From Sphingobium yanoikuyae (lineage in GTDB: Bacteria > Pseudomonadota > Alphaproteobacteria > Sphingomonadales > Sphingomonadaceae), in NCBI RefSeq assembly GCF_034424525.1, contig NZ_CP139979.1, forward strand, positions 2,629,001 through 2,693,000: a stretch of 64,000 nucleotides of DNA, in the 5' to 3' direction. The translations under genes and the position numbers were made by a program. Of this stretch, positions 35,712 through 44,373 are shown piece after piece (the stretch's first letter is position 1; every line of letters begins with the position of its first letter). Under the pieces are notes generated by a model that was not told the DNA's origin, did not search any database, and saw only the letters and a list, made by a program, of their open reading frames with translations.

Positions 35712-37052
35712 GTGACGAGCCATAATGACCAACCCAGCCCGATGACCTTCACCACCGCCCCTGCCCTGTCCGGCAGCGTCGCGGTTCCGGGCGACAAGAG
35801 CATTTCCCACCGTTCGCTGATGCTGTCCGCCCTGGCCGTGGGCGAAAGCCGGGTCGAAGGCCTGCTGGAGGGCGAGGATGTGCTGGCCACCGCGGCCGCG
35901 ATGCGCGCGATGGGCGCCGACATCCAGCGCGACGAAGACGGCATCTGGCATATTCATGGCGTCGGCGTCGGCGGCCTGCTCCAGCCGCAGGAAGCGCTCG
36001 ACATGGGCAATAGCGGCACCTCGACCCGCCTGCTGATGGGCCTGGTCGCCAGCCATGGCATCACCGCCACCTTCGTGGGCGACGCATCCCTCAGCAAGCG
36101 CCCGATGGCGCGCGTCACCGAACCGCTCTCCCGCGTCGGCGCCCGCTTCACCACCAGCCCCGGCGATCGCCTGCCGCTGACCATGACCGGCGCCTGCCCG
36201 GCCGTGCCGCTCGACTATGTCCTGCCGGTCGCCTCGGCCCAGGTGAAGTCGGCGATCCTGCTCGCCGGCCTCAACACACCCGGCATCACCCGCGTGGTCG
36301 AGCCGATCCCGACCCGCGACCATAGCGAGCGCATGCTCAAGGGCTTCGGCGCCGACCTTGATGTCGAGGTCCAGGCCGACGGCACCCGCATCATCACGCT
36401 CAAGGGCGAGGCCGAACTCAAGCCGCAGAATATCGTCGTGCCGGGCGACCCCTCGTCGGCCGCCTTCCCGATGGTCGCGGCGCTGCTGGTGCCGGGGTCA
36501 CAAGTGACGATCGCCAATGTCGGCCTCAATGCCACCCGCGCCGGCCTGATCGACCTGCTGCGCGAAATGGGCGGATCGATCGAGATCATCAACGCCCGCG
36601 AAGTCGGCGGCGAGCCGGTCGGCGACCTGGTCGTCACCGCCTCCGCCCTCAACGGCGTCGAGCCTGATCCCGCCCGCGCGCCCAGCATGATCGACGAATA
36701 TCCCGTCGCCTTCGTCGCCGCGGCGTTCGCGCATGGCCGCAGCATCTTCCGTGGTCTCGACGAACTGCGCGTCAAGGAATCGGATCGCATCGCCACCATG
36801 GCCACCGGCCTGCGCGCGATCGGCGTCACGGTCGAGGAACTGGAGGATGGCATCATCATCGAAGGCAGCGGCGGCCAGCCCCTGGCCGGCGGCGGCCCGA
36901 TCGCCACCAAACTCGACCACCGCATCGCCATGAGCTTCGCGGTCGCCGGCCTGGTCTCGCGCGATGGCGTCACCATCGACGACATGCGCCCGGTCGCGAC
37001 CAGCTTCCCGACCTTCACCACCCTGCTCCAGACGCTGGGAGCCATTGCATGA
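35712..37052 (+). CDS. aroA: 3-phosphoshikimate 1-carboxyvinyltransferase (EPSP synthase)
   Basis: Transfers enolpyruvyl from PEP to shikimate-3-phosphate in aromatic synthesis. About 446 residues (GTG start at 35712; ATG 35742 alternative). Seen are VPGDKSISHRSLMLSALA, the glyphosate-region LDMGNSGTSTRLLMG, RPMARVTEPL, PGDPSSAAFP, and RGLDELRVKESDR. The DKSISHR and SGTSTRL loops are those of class II-like alphaproteobacterial enzymes. Its TGA overlaps the cmk ATG. Confidence 0.97.
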   Translation: MTSHNDQPSPMTFTTAPALSGSVAVPGDKSISHRSLMLSALAVGESRVEGLLEGEDVLATAAAMRAMGADIQRDEDGIWHIHGVGVGGLLQPQEALDMGNSGTSTRLLMGLVASHGITATFVGDASLSKRPMARVTEPLSRVGARFTTSPGDRLPLTMTGACPAVPLDYVLPVASAQVKSAILLAGLNTPGITRVVEPIPTRDHSERMLKGFGADLDVEVQADGTRIITLKGEAELKPQNIVVPGDPSSAAFPMVAALLVPGSQVTIANVGLNATRAGLIDLLREMGGSIEIINAREVGGEPVGDLVVTASALNGVEPDPARAPSMIDEYPVAFVAAAFAHGRSIFRGLDELRVKESDRIATMATGLRAIGVTVEELEDGIIIEGSGGQPLAGGGPIATKLDHRIAMSFAVAGLVSRDGVTIDDMRPVATSFPTFTTLLQTLGAIA

Positions 37053-37678
37053 TCATCGCCGTCGACGGCCCCGCCGCGTCGGGCAAGGGCACGATCGCCA
37101 AGGCACTGGGGCGCCATTATGGCCTGCCGGTGCTCGACACCGGCCTGCTCTATCGCGCCGTGGGCCTGTCCGTGTTGAAGAATGGCGGCGACCCGGATCA
37201 TCAGGCCGACGCGCTGGCCGCCTGCGGCTTCGACGACGCCATCCTGGCCGATCCGGCGCTGCGCAGCGAAGCGGTCGGCAGCCTCGCCTCGCGCGTGTCG
37301 GTGCATCAGAGCGTGCGCGACGCACTGGTCCAGCGCCAGCGCGACTTCGCCACCCAGCCGGGCGGCGCCATCCTCGACGGGCGCGACATCGGCACCGTGA
37401 TCGCGCCGGATGCCGACGCCAAGATCTTCGTCACCGCCAGCGTCCATGTCCGCGCCGAACGCCGTTTCAAGGATGCCCAGGCCCATGGCGGCGCGCCCGA
37501 CATGGACAGCCTGATCGCCGACATCCAGGCGCGTGACACCCGCGACATGAGCCGCGACCATGCCCCGCTCAAGGTGGCCGATGGCGCCGACTTGCTAGAT
37601 ACCAGCAATTTGACTATAGACGCCGCCGTCCAGAGGGCCATCGCGCTTGTGGACGCCCAGCTTGAAGGTCGCCCGTAG
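37049..37678 (+). CDS. cmk: Cytidylate kinase
   Basis: Phosphorylates CMP and dCMP. 209 residues. The P-loop is VDGPAASGKGTIA (about 5-17), followed by LDTGLLYRAVG, a LDGRDIGTVI CMP-binding region, and DTRDMSRDHAPL. The ATG overlaps aroA. The run aroA-cmk-rpsA-ihfB has the same order as in E. coli. Confidence 0.97.
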   Translation: MIIAVDGPAASGKGTIAKALGRHYGLPVLDTGLLYRAVGLSVLKNGGDPDHQADALAACGFDDAILADPALRSEAVGSLASRVSVHQSVRDALVQRQRDFATQPGGAILDGRDIGTVIAPDADAKIFVTASVHVRAERRFKDAQAHGGAPDMDSLIADIQARDTRDMSRDHAPLKVADGADLLDTSNLTIDAAVQRAIALVDAQLEGRP

Positions 37679-37853
37679 GCGTGCGACCCGATAAGGCGCG
37701 CGGAAATTCCGGGCGCCCTTTTCGCTTTTCCAGGCTTGGCGTTCCAACGCCCAACCCCTTGGATACGCAGGCGGTATTCGGCCGCATGCGTGGTTTGGCC
37801 AAAGACCATCGGACACAACCGATTGGCCAGCAATGATGAGTGAAGGACCAACC

Positions 37854-39566
37854 ATGGCCTCTACGGCATTCCCCTCGCGCGACGATTTCGCCGCGCTTCT
37901 CAATGATTCTCTCGGTGGCGAAGACGGCGGCTTTGAAGGCCGCGTCGTAAAGGGCACCGTCACCGGCATCGAAAACGACATGGCGCTGATCGACGTCGGC
38001 CTGAAGTCGGAAGGCCGCGTGCCGCTGCGCGAATTCGCCGCTCCCGGCCAGAAGGCTGACCTCAAGGTCGGCGACGAAGTCGAAGTCTATGTCGACCGCG
38101 TCGAAAACGCCCATGGCGAAGCCATGCTGTCGCGCGACCGCGCTCGCCGCGAAGCCGCCTGGGACAAGCTCGAAGCCGAGTTCACCGAAAGCGCCCGCGT
38201 CGAAGGCGTCATCTTCGGCCGCGTCAAGGGTGGCTTCACCGTCGACCTCGACGGCGCCGTCGCCTTCCTGCCCGGCTCGCAGGTCGACATCCGCCCGGTT
38301 CGCGACGTCACCCCGCTCATGGACATCCCGCAGCCCTTCCAGATCCTCAAGATGGATCGCCGTCGTGGCAACATCGTCGTGTCGCGTCGCGCCATTCTGG
38401 AAGAAACCCGCGCCGAACAGCGCTCGGGCCTGATCCAGACCCTGGCCGAAGGCCAGATCATCGAAGGCGTCGTCAAGAACATCACCGACTATGGTGCGTT
38501 CGTTGACCTGGGCGGCATCGATGGCCTGCTGCACGTCACCGACCTGTCGTACAAGCGCATCAACCACCCGAACGAGATGATCAACATCGGCGACACCGTC
38601 CGTGTCCAGATCATCCGCATCAACCGCGAAACCCAGCGCATCAGCCTCGGCATGAAGCAGCTGGAAAATGATCCGTGGGAAGGCGCCGCCGCCAAGTATC
38701 CGGTCGGTGCGAAGCTGTCGGGCCGCGTCACGAACATCACCGAATATGGTGCGTTCGTCGAACTGGAGCCGGGCATCGAAGGCCTGGTCCATGTTTCGGA
38801 AATGTCCTGGACCAAGAAGAACGTCCACCCCGGCAAGATCGTTTCGACGAGCCAGGAAGTGGAAGTCATCGTTCTCGAAGTCGATCCCGAGAAGCGCCGC
38901 ATCTCGCTCGGCCTCAAGCAGGCCCAGTCGAACCCGTGGGATTCGTTCGCAGAACGTCACCCGATCGGCTCGACCGTCGAAGGCGAAGTCAAGAACGCGA
39001 CCGAATTCGGCCTGTTCATCGGCCTGGACGGCGACGTCGACGGCATGGTCCACATGTCGGACATCGCCTGGGGCATCTCGGGCGAAGACGCGCTGGCGCT
39101 GCACCGCAAGGGCGAGACGGTTCAGGCCGTCGTTCTCGACATCGACGTCGAGAAGGAGCGCATCAGCCTCGGCATGAAGCAGCTTGAGCGTGGCGGTCCG
39201 GCCGCCGGCGGCACCACCGCCGCTGCTGCCGGCCTGAACAAGAACGCGATCGTCACCGTGACCGTTCTGGAAGTTCGCGACGGCGGCCTGGAAGTCCAGG
39301 CCGGCGAAGATGGCGCCACCGGCTTCATCAAGCGCAGCGACCTGGGCCGCGACCGCGACGAACAGCGTTCGGAACGCTTCCAGATCGGTCAGAAGTTCGA
39401 CGCCATGGTGACCGGTTTCGACCGCGCCAAGAAGCCGACCTTCTCGGTCAAGGCGATGCAGATTGCCGAAGAAAAGCAGGCTGTTGCACAGTATGGCTCG
39501 TCGGACAGCGGCGCGTCGCTGGGCGACATCCTGGGCGAAGCGCTCAAGGCCAAGAACGAAGGCTAA
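37854..39566 (+). CDS. rpsA: 30S ribosomal protein S1
   Basis: mRNA-binding ribosomal protein of 570 residues with six S1 OB-fold repeats. Repeats are visible as GTVTGIENDMALIDVG, GRVKGGFTVDLDGAVAFLPGSQV, GVVKNITDYGAFVDLGGIDGLLHVTDLS, GRVTNITEYGAFVELEPGIEGLVHVSEMS, GEVKNATEFGLFIGLDG and a last divergent one. The first two bind the ribosome and the later ones mRNA. I chose ATG 37854 with AAGGA six bases upstream; the ATG at 37833 is in frame but not family-like. A strong terminator follows. The opposite strand carries a 691-residue artefactual frame. Confidence 0.97.
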   Translation: MASTAFPSRDDFAALLNDSLGGEDGGFEGRVVKGTVTGIENDMALIDVGLKSEGRVPLREFAAPGQKADLKVGDEVEVYVDRVENAHGEAMLSRDRARREAAWDKLEAEFTESARVEGVIFGRVKGGFTVDLDGAVAFLPGSQVDIRPVRDVTPLMDIPQPFQILKMDRRRGNIVVSRRAILEETRAEQRSGLIQTLAEGQIIEGVVKNITDYGAFVDLGGIDGLLHVTDLSYKRINHPNEMINIGDTVRVQIIRINRETQRISLGMKQLENDPWEGAAAKYPVGAKLSGRVTNITEYGAFVELEPGIEGLVHVSEMSWTKKNVHPGKIVSTSQEVEVIVLEVDPEKRRISLGLKQAQSNPWDSFAERHPIGSTVEGEVKNATEFGLFIGLDGDVDGMVHMSDIAWGISGEDALALHRKGETVQAVVLDIDVEKERISLGMKQLERGGPAAGGTTAAAAGLNKNAIVTVTVLEVRDGGLEVQAGEDGATGFIKRSDLGRDRDEQRSERFQIGQKFDAMVTGFDRAKKPTFSVKAMQIAEEKQAVAQYGSSDSGASLGDILGEALKAKNEG

Positions 39567-39592
39567 TCCCTTCCTTCCTGCCAACAGGCAAA

Positions 39593-39629
39593 AAAAGCCC
39601 GCCGGAACCCAGGTTCCGGCGGGCTTTTT
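39593..39629 (+). terminator. Rho-independent terminator of rpsA
   Basis: AAAAAGCCCGCCGGAACC-CAG-GGTTCCGGCGGGCTTTTT-like stem: arms GCCCGCCGGAACC and GGTTCCGGCGGGC, followed by a run of T. It lies about 27 bp after the rpsA stop. Confidence 0.93.
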
Positions 39630-39682
39630 CATGCCCGTCCACCACTTCCTTGCCCTATCGAAACGATTTCGTTGCTCCCCGA

Positions 39683-39711
39683 TTGTCAACAGCTTTCCAA
39701 TTGTTTATAAA
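39683..39711 (+). promoter_or_regulatory. Sigma-70-type promoter of ihfB
   Basis: TTGTCA (39683-39688), a 17-base spacer, then TATAAA (39706-39711). This is close to consensus and lies 36 bp upstream of the ihfB ATG, after the rpsA terminator. It shows ihfB can be expressed independently of rpsA. Confidence 0.7.
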
Positions 39712-39746
39712 TGTCGGCAGGGGAAATTAGGGGTGCTGGAGGAACT

Positions 39747-40037
39747 ATGATCCGTTCTGAACTGATCCAGAAACTCGGCGAAGAAAATCCGGGCCTCAGC
39801 CTGCAGGAAGTGGAAAGGATCGTCGATCTTTTCTTCCGCGAGATTGTCGATCGCCTGTCGAGCGGCGGCCGGGTCGAACTGCGCGGTTTCGGCGCCTTCA
39901 CCACCCGCGCCCGCGATGCCCGCACCGGCCGCAATCCCCGCACCGGCGAACAGGTGCCGGTCTCGGCCAAGCGCGTGCCCTATTTCAAGCCGGGCAAGGA
40001 AATGCGCGAACGGCTGAACGGCAAGGCCGCCGACTGA
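39747..40037 (+). CDS. ihfB: Integration host factor subunit beta
   Basis: HU/IHF-family DNA-bending protein of 96 residues, partner of IhfA. Seen are [49 protein letters not shown], and the beta-arm [12 protein letters not shown] with its intercalating Pro. The C-terminal [16 protein letters not shown] is typical. ATG 39747 has GGAGGAACT directly upstream; the ATG at 39711 would start inside the -10 hexamer. Position after rpsA supports the beta subunit. Confidence 0.95.
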   Translation: MIRSELIQKLGEENPGLSLQEVERIVDLFFREIVDRLSSGGRVELRGFGAFTTRARDARTGRNPRTGEQVPVSAKRVPYFKPGKEMRERLNGKAAD

Positions 40038-40084
40038 TCAGCCCCTTGACCTGCCGCGCCTGAGCCTTCAGGGGAAGGCGCAGC

Positions 40085-40170
40085 GCGGACGTGGCGAAAT
40101 CGGTAGACGCAGCGGACTTAAAATCCGCCTCCCCCTGGGAATATGGGTTCAAGTCCCATCGTCCGCACCA
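40085..40170 (+). tRNA. tRNA-Leu (TAA)
   Basis: 86 bases with CCA. The acceptor GCGGACG pairs with CGTCCGC. The anticodon stem GCGGA/TCCGC holds loop CTTAAAA (anticodon TAA). The long variable arm (CTCCCCCTGGGAAT) marks a class II tRNA. T-arm ATGGGTTCAAGTCCCAT. Confidence 0.96.
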
Positions 40171-40188
40171 GGCGGCTTTTCTCGACAA

Positions 40189-40494
40189 TTAGAAATCGGC
40201 GCTGATCAGCGCCAGGCGATCGAGCGCCAGCATTTCCCGGCGGGTCGGATGTTCGGGATCGTCGGCGCCCAGCCACAGCCTGACCAGTTGCCCCTCTTCC
40301 ATCCGCGCCAGTTCGGACGCAATCTCGACATCGGCGGTGGGGCTCATGCTGCGGCCGCATCCGCGGGCATTGATCTGCGCCGCAAGGGCGGCATTCTTGC
40401 CGGCCAGGGCCTGCTCGACCCTTGCCCAGATCAGGATATCCCCGGCACTGATCGGCGCATCTTGCAGCGGCGCAGCCATCATTCCCATCACCAT
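40189..40494 (-). CDS. Small conserved-type protein of unknown function
   Basis: A protein of up to 101 residues. It reads ISAGDILIWARVEQALAGKNAALAAQIN, RMEEGQLVRLWLGADDPEHPTRREMLAL. Helical, acidic, no Cys cluster and no membrane segment. Several ATG codons (40494, 40488, 40482, 40479) leave the start open. It is not shadowed by a better gene and has normal codon use, so probably real. The tRNA-Leu lies 18 bp beyond its end, convergent. I do not recognise the family. Confidence 0.6.
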   Translation of the reverse strand: MVMGMMAAPLQDAPISAGDILIWARVEQALAGKNAALAAQINARGCGRSMSPTADVEIASELARMEEGQLVRLWLGADDPEHPTRREMLALDRLALISADF

Positions 40495-40684
40495 TCGTCC
40501 ATAGCAAATCCGACCGCCCTTCTAGCGCCGCCGATTTTGCGTCGGGATGTCCGGAAAATTACAGGCCGGTAACGCAAATGTCACATCGCCCCGCGCCCGC
40601 CCGAGCCCGCCTGTACCGGCGATTTGCCCGGAATTCTTTTGGCAAAAGGCTGGTATTTCCGTGCGCCACCCGCAATGATGCCTC

Positions 40685-42469
40685 ATGACCGATGCAATCA
40701 ATCCGCAAAGCTTCAGCGACTCCCTCGTCATCCTGGGCGCAGCAGGATTGGTCATTCCCGGTTTCGCCCGCTTCCGCATCAGTCCCGTCATCGGTTTCAT
40801 CCTTGTGGGACTTGCCGTCGGCCCCGCAGGACTTGGCTCGCTGGTCGGCCAATATCCCTGGCTCTATCATGTCACCATCTCCAACCGGGCAGCGATTGAG
40901 CCATTTGCCGAACTGGGCGTCATATTATTGCTCTTCTCCATAGGTCTGGAACTGAGCTTCCGGCGATTGTGGAGCATGCGCGCGCAGGTGTTCGGCGTCG
41001 GCGCGACCGAATTGCTGGGCAGCGCCGCGCTCATTGCCATGGGCCTCTATCTGCTGGGCCAGCCGACCGCCGGCGCGATCGGCCTCGGCCTTGCCCTTGC
41101 CCTGTCCTCCACCGCCGTGGTGCTGCCGATGGTCGGCACCCAGAGCGCGGTCGGCCGCTCCGCCTTCTCGATGCTGCTGTTCGAGGATCTGGCGCTGGTG
41201 CCGATCATCTTCATGCTCGGCGCGCTGGCGCCATCGGTCGCGACCAGCCCGGACGCCGCCTGGAACGAACTGGCGACCACCCTGCTCAAGGGCGGCCTCA
41301 CCATCGCGGTGATGCTGGTCTTCGGCCGCATCTTCCTGCCCCATATCTTCCGTCAGGCGGCGCGCACCAAGAGCCCGGAAGTCTTCCTCGCCGCCAGCCT
41401 GTTGGTCGTCATCCTCTCCAGCCTCGCCACCTCGATAGCCGGCCTGTCGCCGATCGTCGGCGCCCTGCTCGCAGGCCTGCTGATCGCGGAGACCGACTAT
41501 CATGGCGAGGTCGAGGTAATGACCGCGCCGTTCAAGGGGCTGGCCCTCGGCGTCTTCCTCATCACCGTGGGCATGAGCCTCGACCTGCGCGTCATCCTCG
41601 CCAACTGGCCCAGCCTGCTGCTCGCCGTGCTGGGCGTCGTCGTCGCCAAGACGCTGGTCACCGGCCTGCTTCTCTATTTCTCGGGCGTGCGCAAGGGCGT
41701 CGCGCTGGAAGTCGGCGTGCTGATGTCCAGCCCGTCGGAAACCACGCTGATCGTGCTGTCGGCGGCGGCGGCGGCCAAGCTGATCCTCCCCTCCACCGCC
41801 GCCTTCTGGCAGATCGTCACCGCCATCGGCCTCACCATCACGCCTTTGCTCGCGCGCTTCGGCCATGACATCGCCCAGCGGCTGGAAAATGCCATTGGCG
41901 AGGAACGGGTCGAGACCGAACCGGACCAGACCGAGGCGGCGGCCGTCGTCATCGGCTTCGGCCGCGTCGGCCAGATGGTCTGCGACCTGCTCAAGACCCA
42001 TGGCCAGCGCTTCATCGTCGTCGAATCCGACCCCGATGTCGTCGCCGAGGCCCGCCGCCTGGGCTATCCGATCCTCTTCGGCGACGTCGCGCGGGCGGAA
42101 ATGCTCGACCGCCTGCGCCTCGGCCATGCCCGCGCGCTCATCCTGACGATGGACGATCCGGTCCTGTCGGTGCGCGTCACCAAGCGGGTGCGTGGCTGGG
42201 TGCCCGACCTGCCGATCATCGCCCGCGCCCGCGACGCCGATCATGCCGCCCAGCTCTACAAGGCCGGGGCCAGCGACGCCGTGCCCGAAACGCTCGAAAG
42301 CTCGCTGCAACTGGCCGAAACCGCGCTGGTCGACCTCGGCGTCGCCATGGGGCCGGTGATCGCCTCGATCCATCAGGCGCGCGAGGATCTGCGCGTCGGC
42401 ATCAAGGAAGCTGCCCAGCTCCAGTCCGCCCCCCGCCTGCGCCGCCTGCGCCAAGACGAAGTGCCCTGA
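40685..42469 (+). CDS. CPA2-family cation/proton antiporter with TrkA-N domain (KefB/RosB-type)
   Basis: Inner-membrane antiporter of 594 residues with about 12 helices at residues 10-390. Conserved parts are LGAAGLVIPGFARFRISPVIGFILVGLAVGPAGLG, ALALSSTAVVLPMVG, FEDLALVPIIFMLG and ETDYHGEVEVMTAPFKGLALGVFLITVGMSLDL. A cytosolic Rossmann RCK/TrkA-N domain (about 418-535) begins VVIGFGRVGQMVCDLL and would gate transport with nucleotide. It probably exchanges K+ for H+. No KefF/G-type ancillary gene adjoins it. Confidence 0.93.
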   Translation: MTDAINPQSFSDSLVILGAAGLVIPGFARFRISPVIGFILVGLAVGPAGLGSLVGQYPWLYHVTISNRAAIEPFAELGVILLLFSIGLELSFRRLWSMRAQVFGVGATELLGSAALIAMGLYLLGQPTAGAIGLGLALALSSTAVVLPMVGTQSAVGRSAFSMLLFEDLALVPIIFMLGALAPSVATSPDAAWNELATTLLKGGLTIAVMLVFGRIFLPHIFRQAARTKSPEVFLAASLLVVILSSLATSIAGLSPIVGALLAGLLIAETDYHGEVEVMTAPFKGLALGVFLITVGMSLDLRVILANWPSLLLAVLGVVVAKTLVTGLLLYFSGVRKGVALEVGVLMSSPSETTLIVLSAAAAAKLILPSTAAFWQIVTAIGLTITPLLARFGHDIAQRLENAIGEERVETEPDQTEAAAVVIGFGRVGQMVCDLLKTHGQRFIVVESDPDVVAEARRLGYPILFGDVARAEMLDRLRLGHARALILTMDDPVLSVRVTKRVRGWVPDLPIIARARDADHAAQLYKAGASDAVPETLESSLQLAETALVDLGVAMGPVIASIHQAREDLRVGIKEAAQLQSAPRLRRLRQDEVP

Positions 42470-42728
42470 GGCGCTAGGGCTTTCCTATTTCGCCTGTCTC
42501 TGTTCTATCCTTGCCGATGGAACGCACGCACCACATCGCGGCTGATCGGCAGTGACTGTTGCGTCGCTGTCGCCTGGCTGTCGCTTCCCTGTCGCGTCGA
42601 AGGCGCGTGGCCGTGACCCGATTGTTACGTCACTGTCGCGTCGGTGGCGCGTGGCAGGCGCGTTTCCGGTGCAAATGGCCCAAATCCATGCTGACGACAC
42701 TGTGAACTTCGACTGTCGCGTCGCCGCG
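42470..42728. other. Intergenic region between convergent antiporter and glutaminase genes
   Basis: About 260 bp with no credible gene. It is occupied by an 11-bp phased direct repeat array (described separately) and one further unit at 42713-42723. No clear terminator hairpin is seen. Confidence 0.6.
42556..42665. repeat. 11-bp phased direct repeat array
   Basis: Ten consecutive 11-bp units in strict register. Units 1-4 are CTGTTGCGTCG, CTGTCGCCTGG, CTGTCGCTTCC, CTGTCGCGTCG. Units 5-7 are AAGGCGCGTGG, CCGTGACCCGA, TTGTTACGTCA. Units 8-10 are CTGTCGCGTCG (exact copy of unit 4), GTGGCGCGTGG, CAGGCGCGTTT. The consensus is roughly CTGTCGCGTCG. Another exact copy lies out of register at 42713-42723. 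Confidence 0.8.
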
Positions 42729-43670
42729 TCAGCCCTGATGCACTTCGGGCGGGCTGAACACCGACCAGCCGGTCCGCCGCGCCAGCATCTCCAGCGCTTT
42801 GGTGCCCAGCGCACTGTTGCCGCTGGTGTTGAGGCCGGGCGACCAGACTGCGATCGCCGCGCGGCCGGGCACGATCGCCAATATGCCGCCGCCCACGCCC
42901 GACTTGCCGGGAATGCCGACCCGGAACGCAAAATCGCCCGACGCATCATAATGGCCGCAGGTCAGCATCAGCGCGTTGATGCGCCGTGCCCGGCTGGGCG
43001 ACACGACCCGTCCGCCCTCGGGATGCCGCCCGTCGAGCATCAGGTAACGCCCCGCCAGCGCCAGTTGCCGGCAGTTCATCTCGATCGCGCATTGATGGAA
43101 ATAGCTGCCCAGCACCAGATCGACCGGATGACGGACATTGTTGAAGGCGCGCATGTAATTGGCGAGCGCCATGTTGCGATAGCCGGTGGCGGTTTCCGAC
43201 GCGGCCACCTCCTCATTGATGCGGATCGCGTCGTCGCCGGCCAGATAGCGCACGAAACGCAGCATCTCGCCGATCGCCACGCGCGGCTGATGCCCGCCCA
43301 GATTGACATCGGCCACCACGATCGCCCCGGCATTGATGAAGGGATTGCGCGGGATGCCATGTTCCTGCTCCAGCTGGACGATGGAGTTGAAGGCATTGCC
43401 CGACGGCTCACGCCCGACCCGGTCCCACAGCTGGTCGCCGACCTTGCCCAGCGCCAGCGTCAGCGCGAACACCTTGGAAATGGACTGGATCGAAAAGCCG
43501 GTGTCAGCGTCGCCGCCGGTCAACAGCCGCCCGTCGGCGGTGGCGATGGCGACCCCGAACTGGCCGGCATCCACCTTCGCCAGTTCGGGGATATAGCTGG
43601 CGACAGTGCCCCGCTCCGTCTCCCTGGCCATCGCGGCCACGATATCGTCGATCAAAGCTGTCAGATCCAT
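42729..43670 (-). CDS. glsA: Glutaminase
   Basis: Hydrolyses glutamine to glutamate and ammonia. A 313-residue serine-dependent beta-lactamase-fold enzyme. The catalytic SxxK reads [15 protein letters not shown] (about 60-74), with [19 protein letters not shown], and a Ser/Tyr region [30 protein letters not shown] closes the active site. Length and motifs match the GlsA family. Preceded by a hairpin-rich intergenic region. Confidence 0.97.
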   Translation of the reverse strand: MDLTALIDDIVAAMARETERGTVASYIPELAKVDAGQFGVAIATADGRLLTGGDADTGFSIQSISKVFALTLALGKVGDQLWDRVGREPSGNAFNSIVQLEQEHGIPRNPFINAGAIVVADVNLGGHQPRVAIGEMLRFVRYLAGDDAIRINEEVAASETATGYRNMALANYMRAFNNVRHPVDLVLGSYFHQCAIEMNCRQLALAGRYLMLDGRHPEGGRVVSPSRARRINALMLTCGHYDASGDFAFRVGIPGKSGVGGGILAIVPGRAAIAVWSPGLNTSGNSALGTKALEMLARRTGWSVFSPPEVHQG

Positions 43671-43693
43671 GGCAGCCTCTTAGAGCCTGTTTC

Positions 43694-43717
43694 AAAAATC
43701 GCGAAAGGGCGATTTTT
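43694..43717. terminator. AT-flanked hairpin upstream of glutaminase
   Basis: AAAAATCGC-GAAAGG-GCGATTTTT: nine-base stem, six-base loop, T run. It lies 24 bp upstream of the glsA start, so it can terminate transcription arriving from the DUF2306 gene or act in the glsA leader. Confidence 0.6.
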
Positions 43718-43729
43718 TGGGTACGGTAC

Positions 43730-43800
43730 CAGCCCGCGCCCCCGCCCAACCACCCGATCCAGTGTCATCCTGTCGGGTGGTTGGGCGGGGGCGCGGGCTG
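43730..43800. repeat. 28-bp perfect inverted repeat
   Basis: Left arm 43730-43757 (CAGCCCGCGCCCCC…) is the exact reverse complement of the right arm 43773-43800, with a 15-base loop. Five of the next six outer bases also pair. It lies 25 bp after the stop of the DUF2306 gene. It could terminate that gene, but its length and GC richness are unusual. Confidence 0.9.
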
Positions 43801-43824
43801 ATACCGGCTTTCTCAAACGGCGAT

Positions 43825-44331
43825 TCAGCCAAACAGCCAGTGGCCCAGCATCCGGTCGAACGGGAAGGTGAAGAAGCCGGCGATCAGCAGCGCGCCCGTC
43901 ACCATGCCGCGCACCGACCGACGGTGGCGCTTGAGGTCATGGCGCCGCGCAGACAGCACGATGATCGGCACCTGGATCAGGGTGAAGATCGACAGGATAT
44001 GGATGATGCTGAACCGGCCACCCGGTCCGTGCAGCAGGAAACTGTCGAGCGCGGTCAGGAACAGCGCGCCGCTCCACACCCAGCCCAGCCAGCGATGCCG
44101 CCCGTCGCCGCGCCGCCGCAACAGCATCACCGGCGTCAGCGCCAGCGCGACCAGGATCGTCAGCAGATGGAACCAGACCAGGCCCGGCACCTGCCCCCAC
44201 TGCCCATGCCCCCGCCCGATCGCGGTCAGCACCACGGCGAGCAGGATGACGGACGCCACCGCCAGGACGCGTTCATAACGGTCGGGCGCAATCCCCTTGG
44301 GCTGCGACGATGTGCTTGCAATGCTGGCCAT
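43825..44331 (-). CDS. DUF2306-like membrane protein
   Basis: A 168-residue membrane protein with four to five helices (ERVLAVASVILLAVVLTAIG, LLTILVALALTPVMLL, WVWSGALFLTALDSFLL, IIHILSIFTLIQVPIIVLSA, VTGALLIAGFFTFP). Features such as RRRGDGRHRWLGWVW and SARRHDLKRHRRSVRGM match the DUF2306 pattern of a haem-cytochrome-like helical bundle with His and Arg. Function unknown. It is followed by the long inverted repeat. Confidence 0.75.
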   Translation of the reverse strand: MASIASTSSQPKGIAPDRYERVLAVASVILLAVVLTAIGRGHGQWGQVPGLVWFHLLTILVALALTPVMLLRRRGDGRHRWLGWVWSGALFLTALDSFLLHGPGGRFSIIHILSIFTLIQVPIIVLSARRHDLKRHRRSVRGMVTGALLIAGFFTFPFDRMLGHWLFG

Positions 44332-44373
44332 ATATCCCCCTGAACCGCACCCTGTCAGGCGCGCAGGGGCGGG

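Noticed and set aside
37614..39689. Minus-strand open frame of 691 codons
   Set aside because: Antisense of rpsA, which has six clear S1 domains. GC-rich third positions leave the opposite frame open.
42556..42665. CRISPR array
   Set aside because: The repeats are 11 bp, contiguous and without spacers; no cas genes are present.
42485..42949. Minus-strand frame of 154 codons overlapping glutaminase
   Set aside because: It mixes the repeat array with an out-of-frame part of glsA, with no family likeness.
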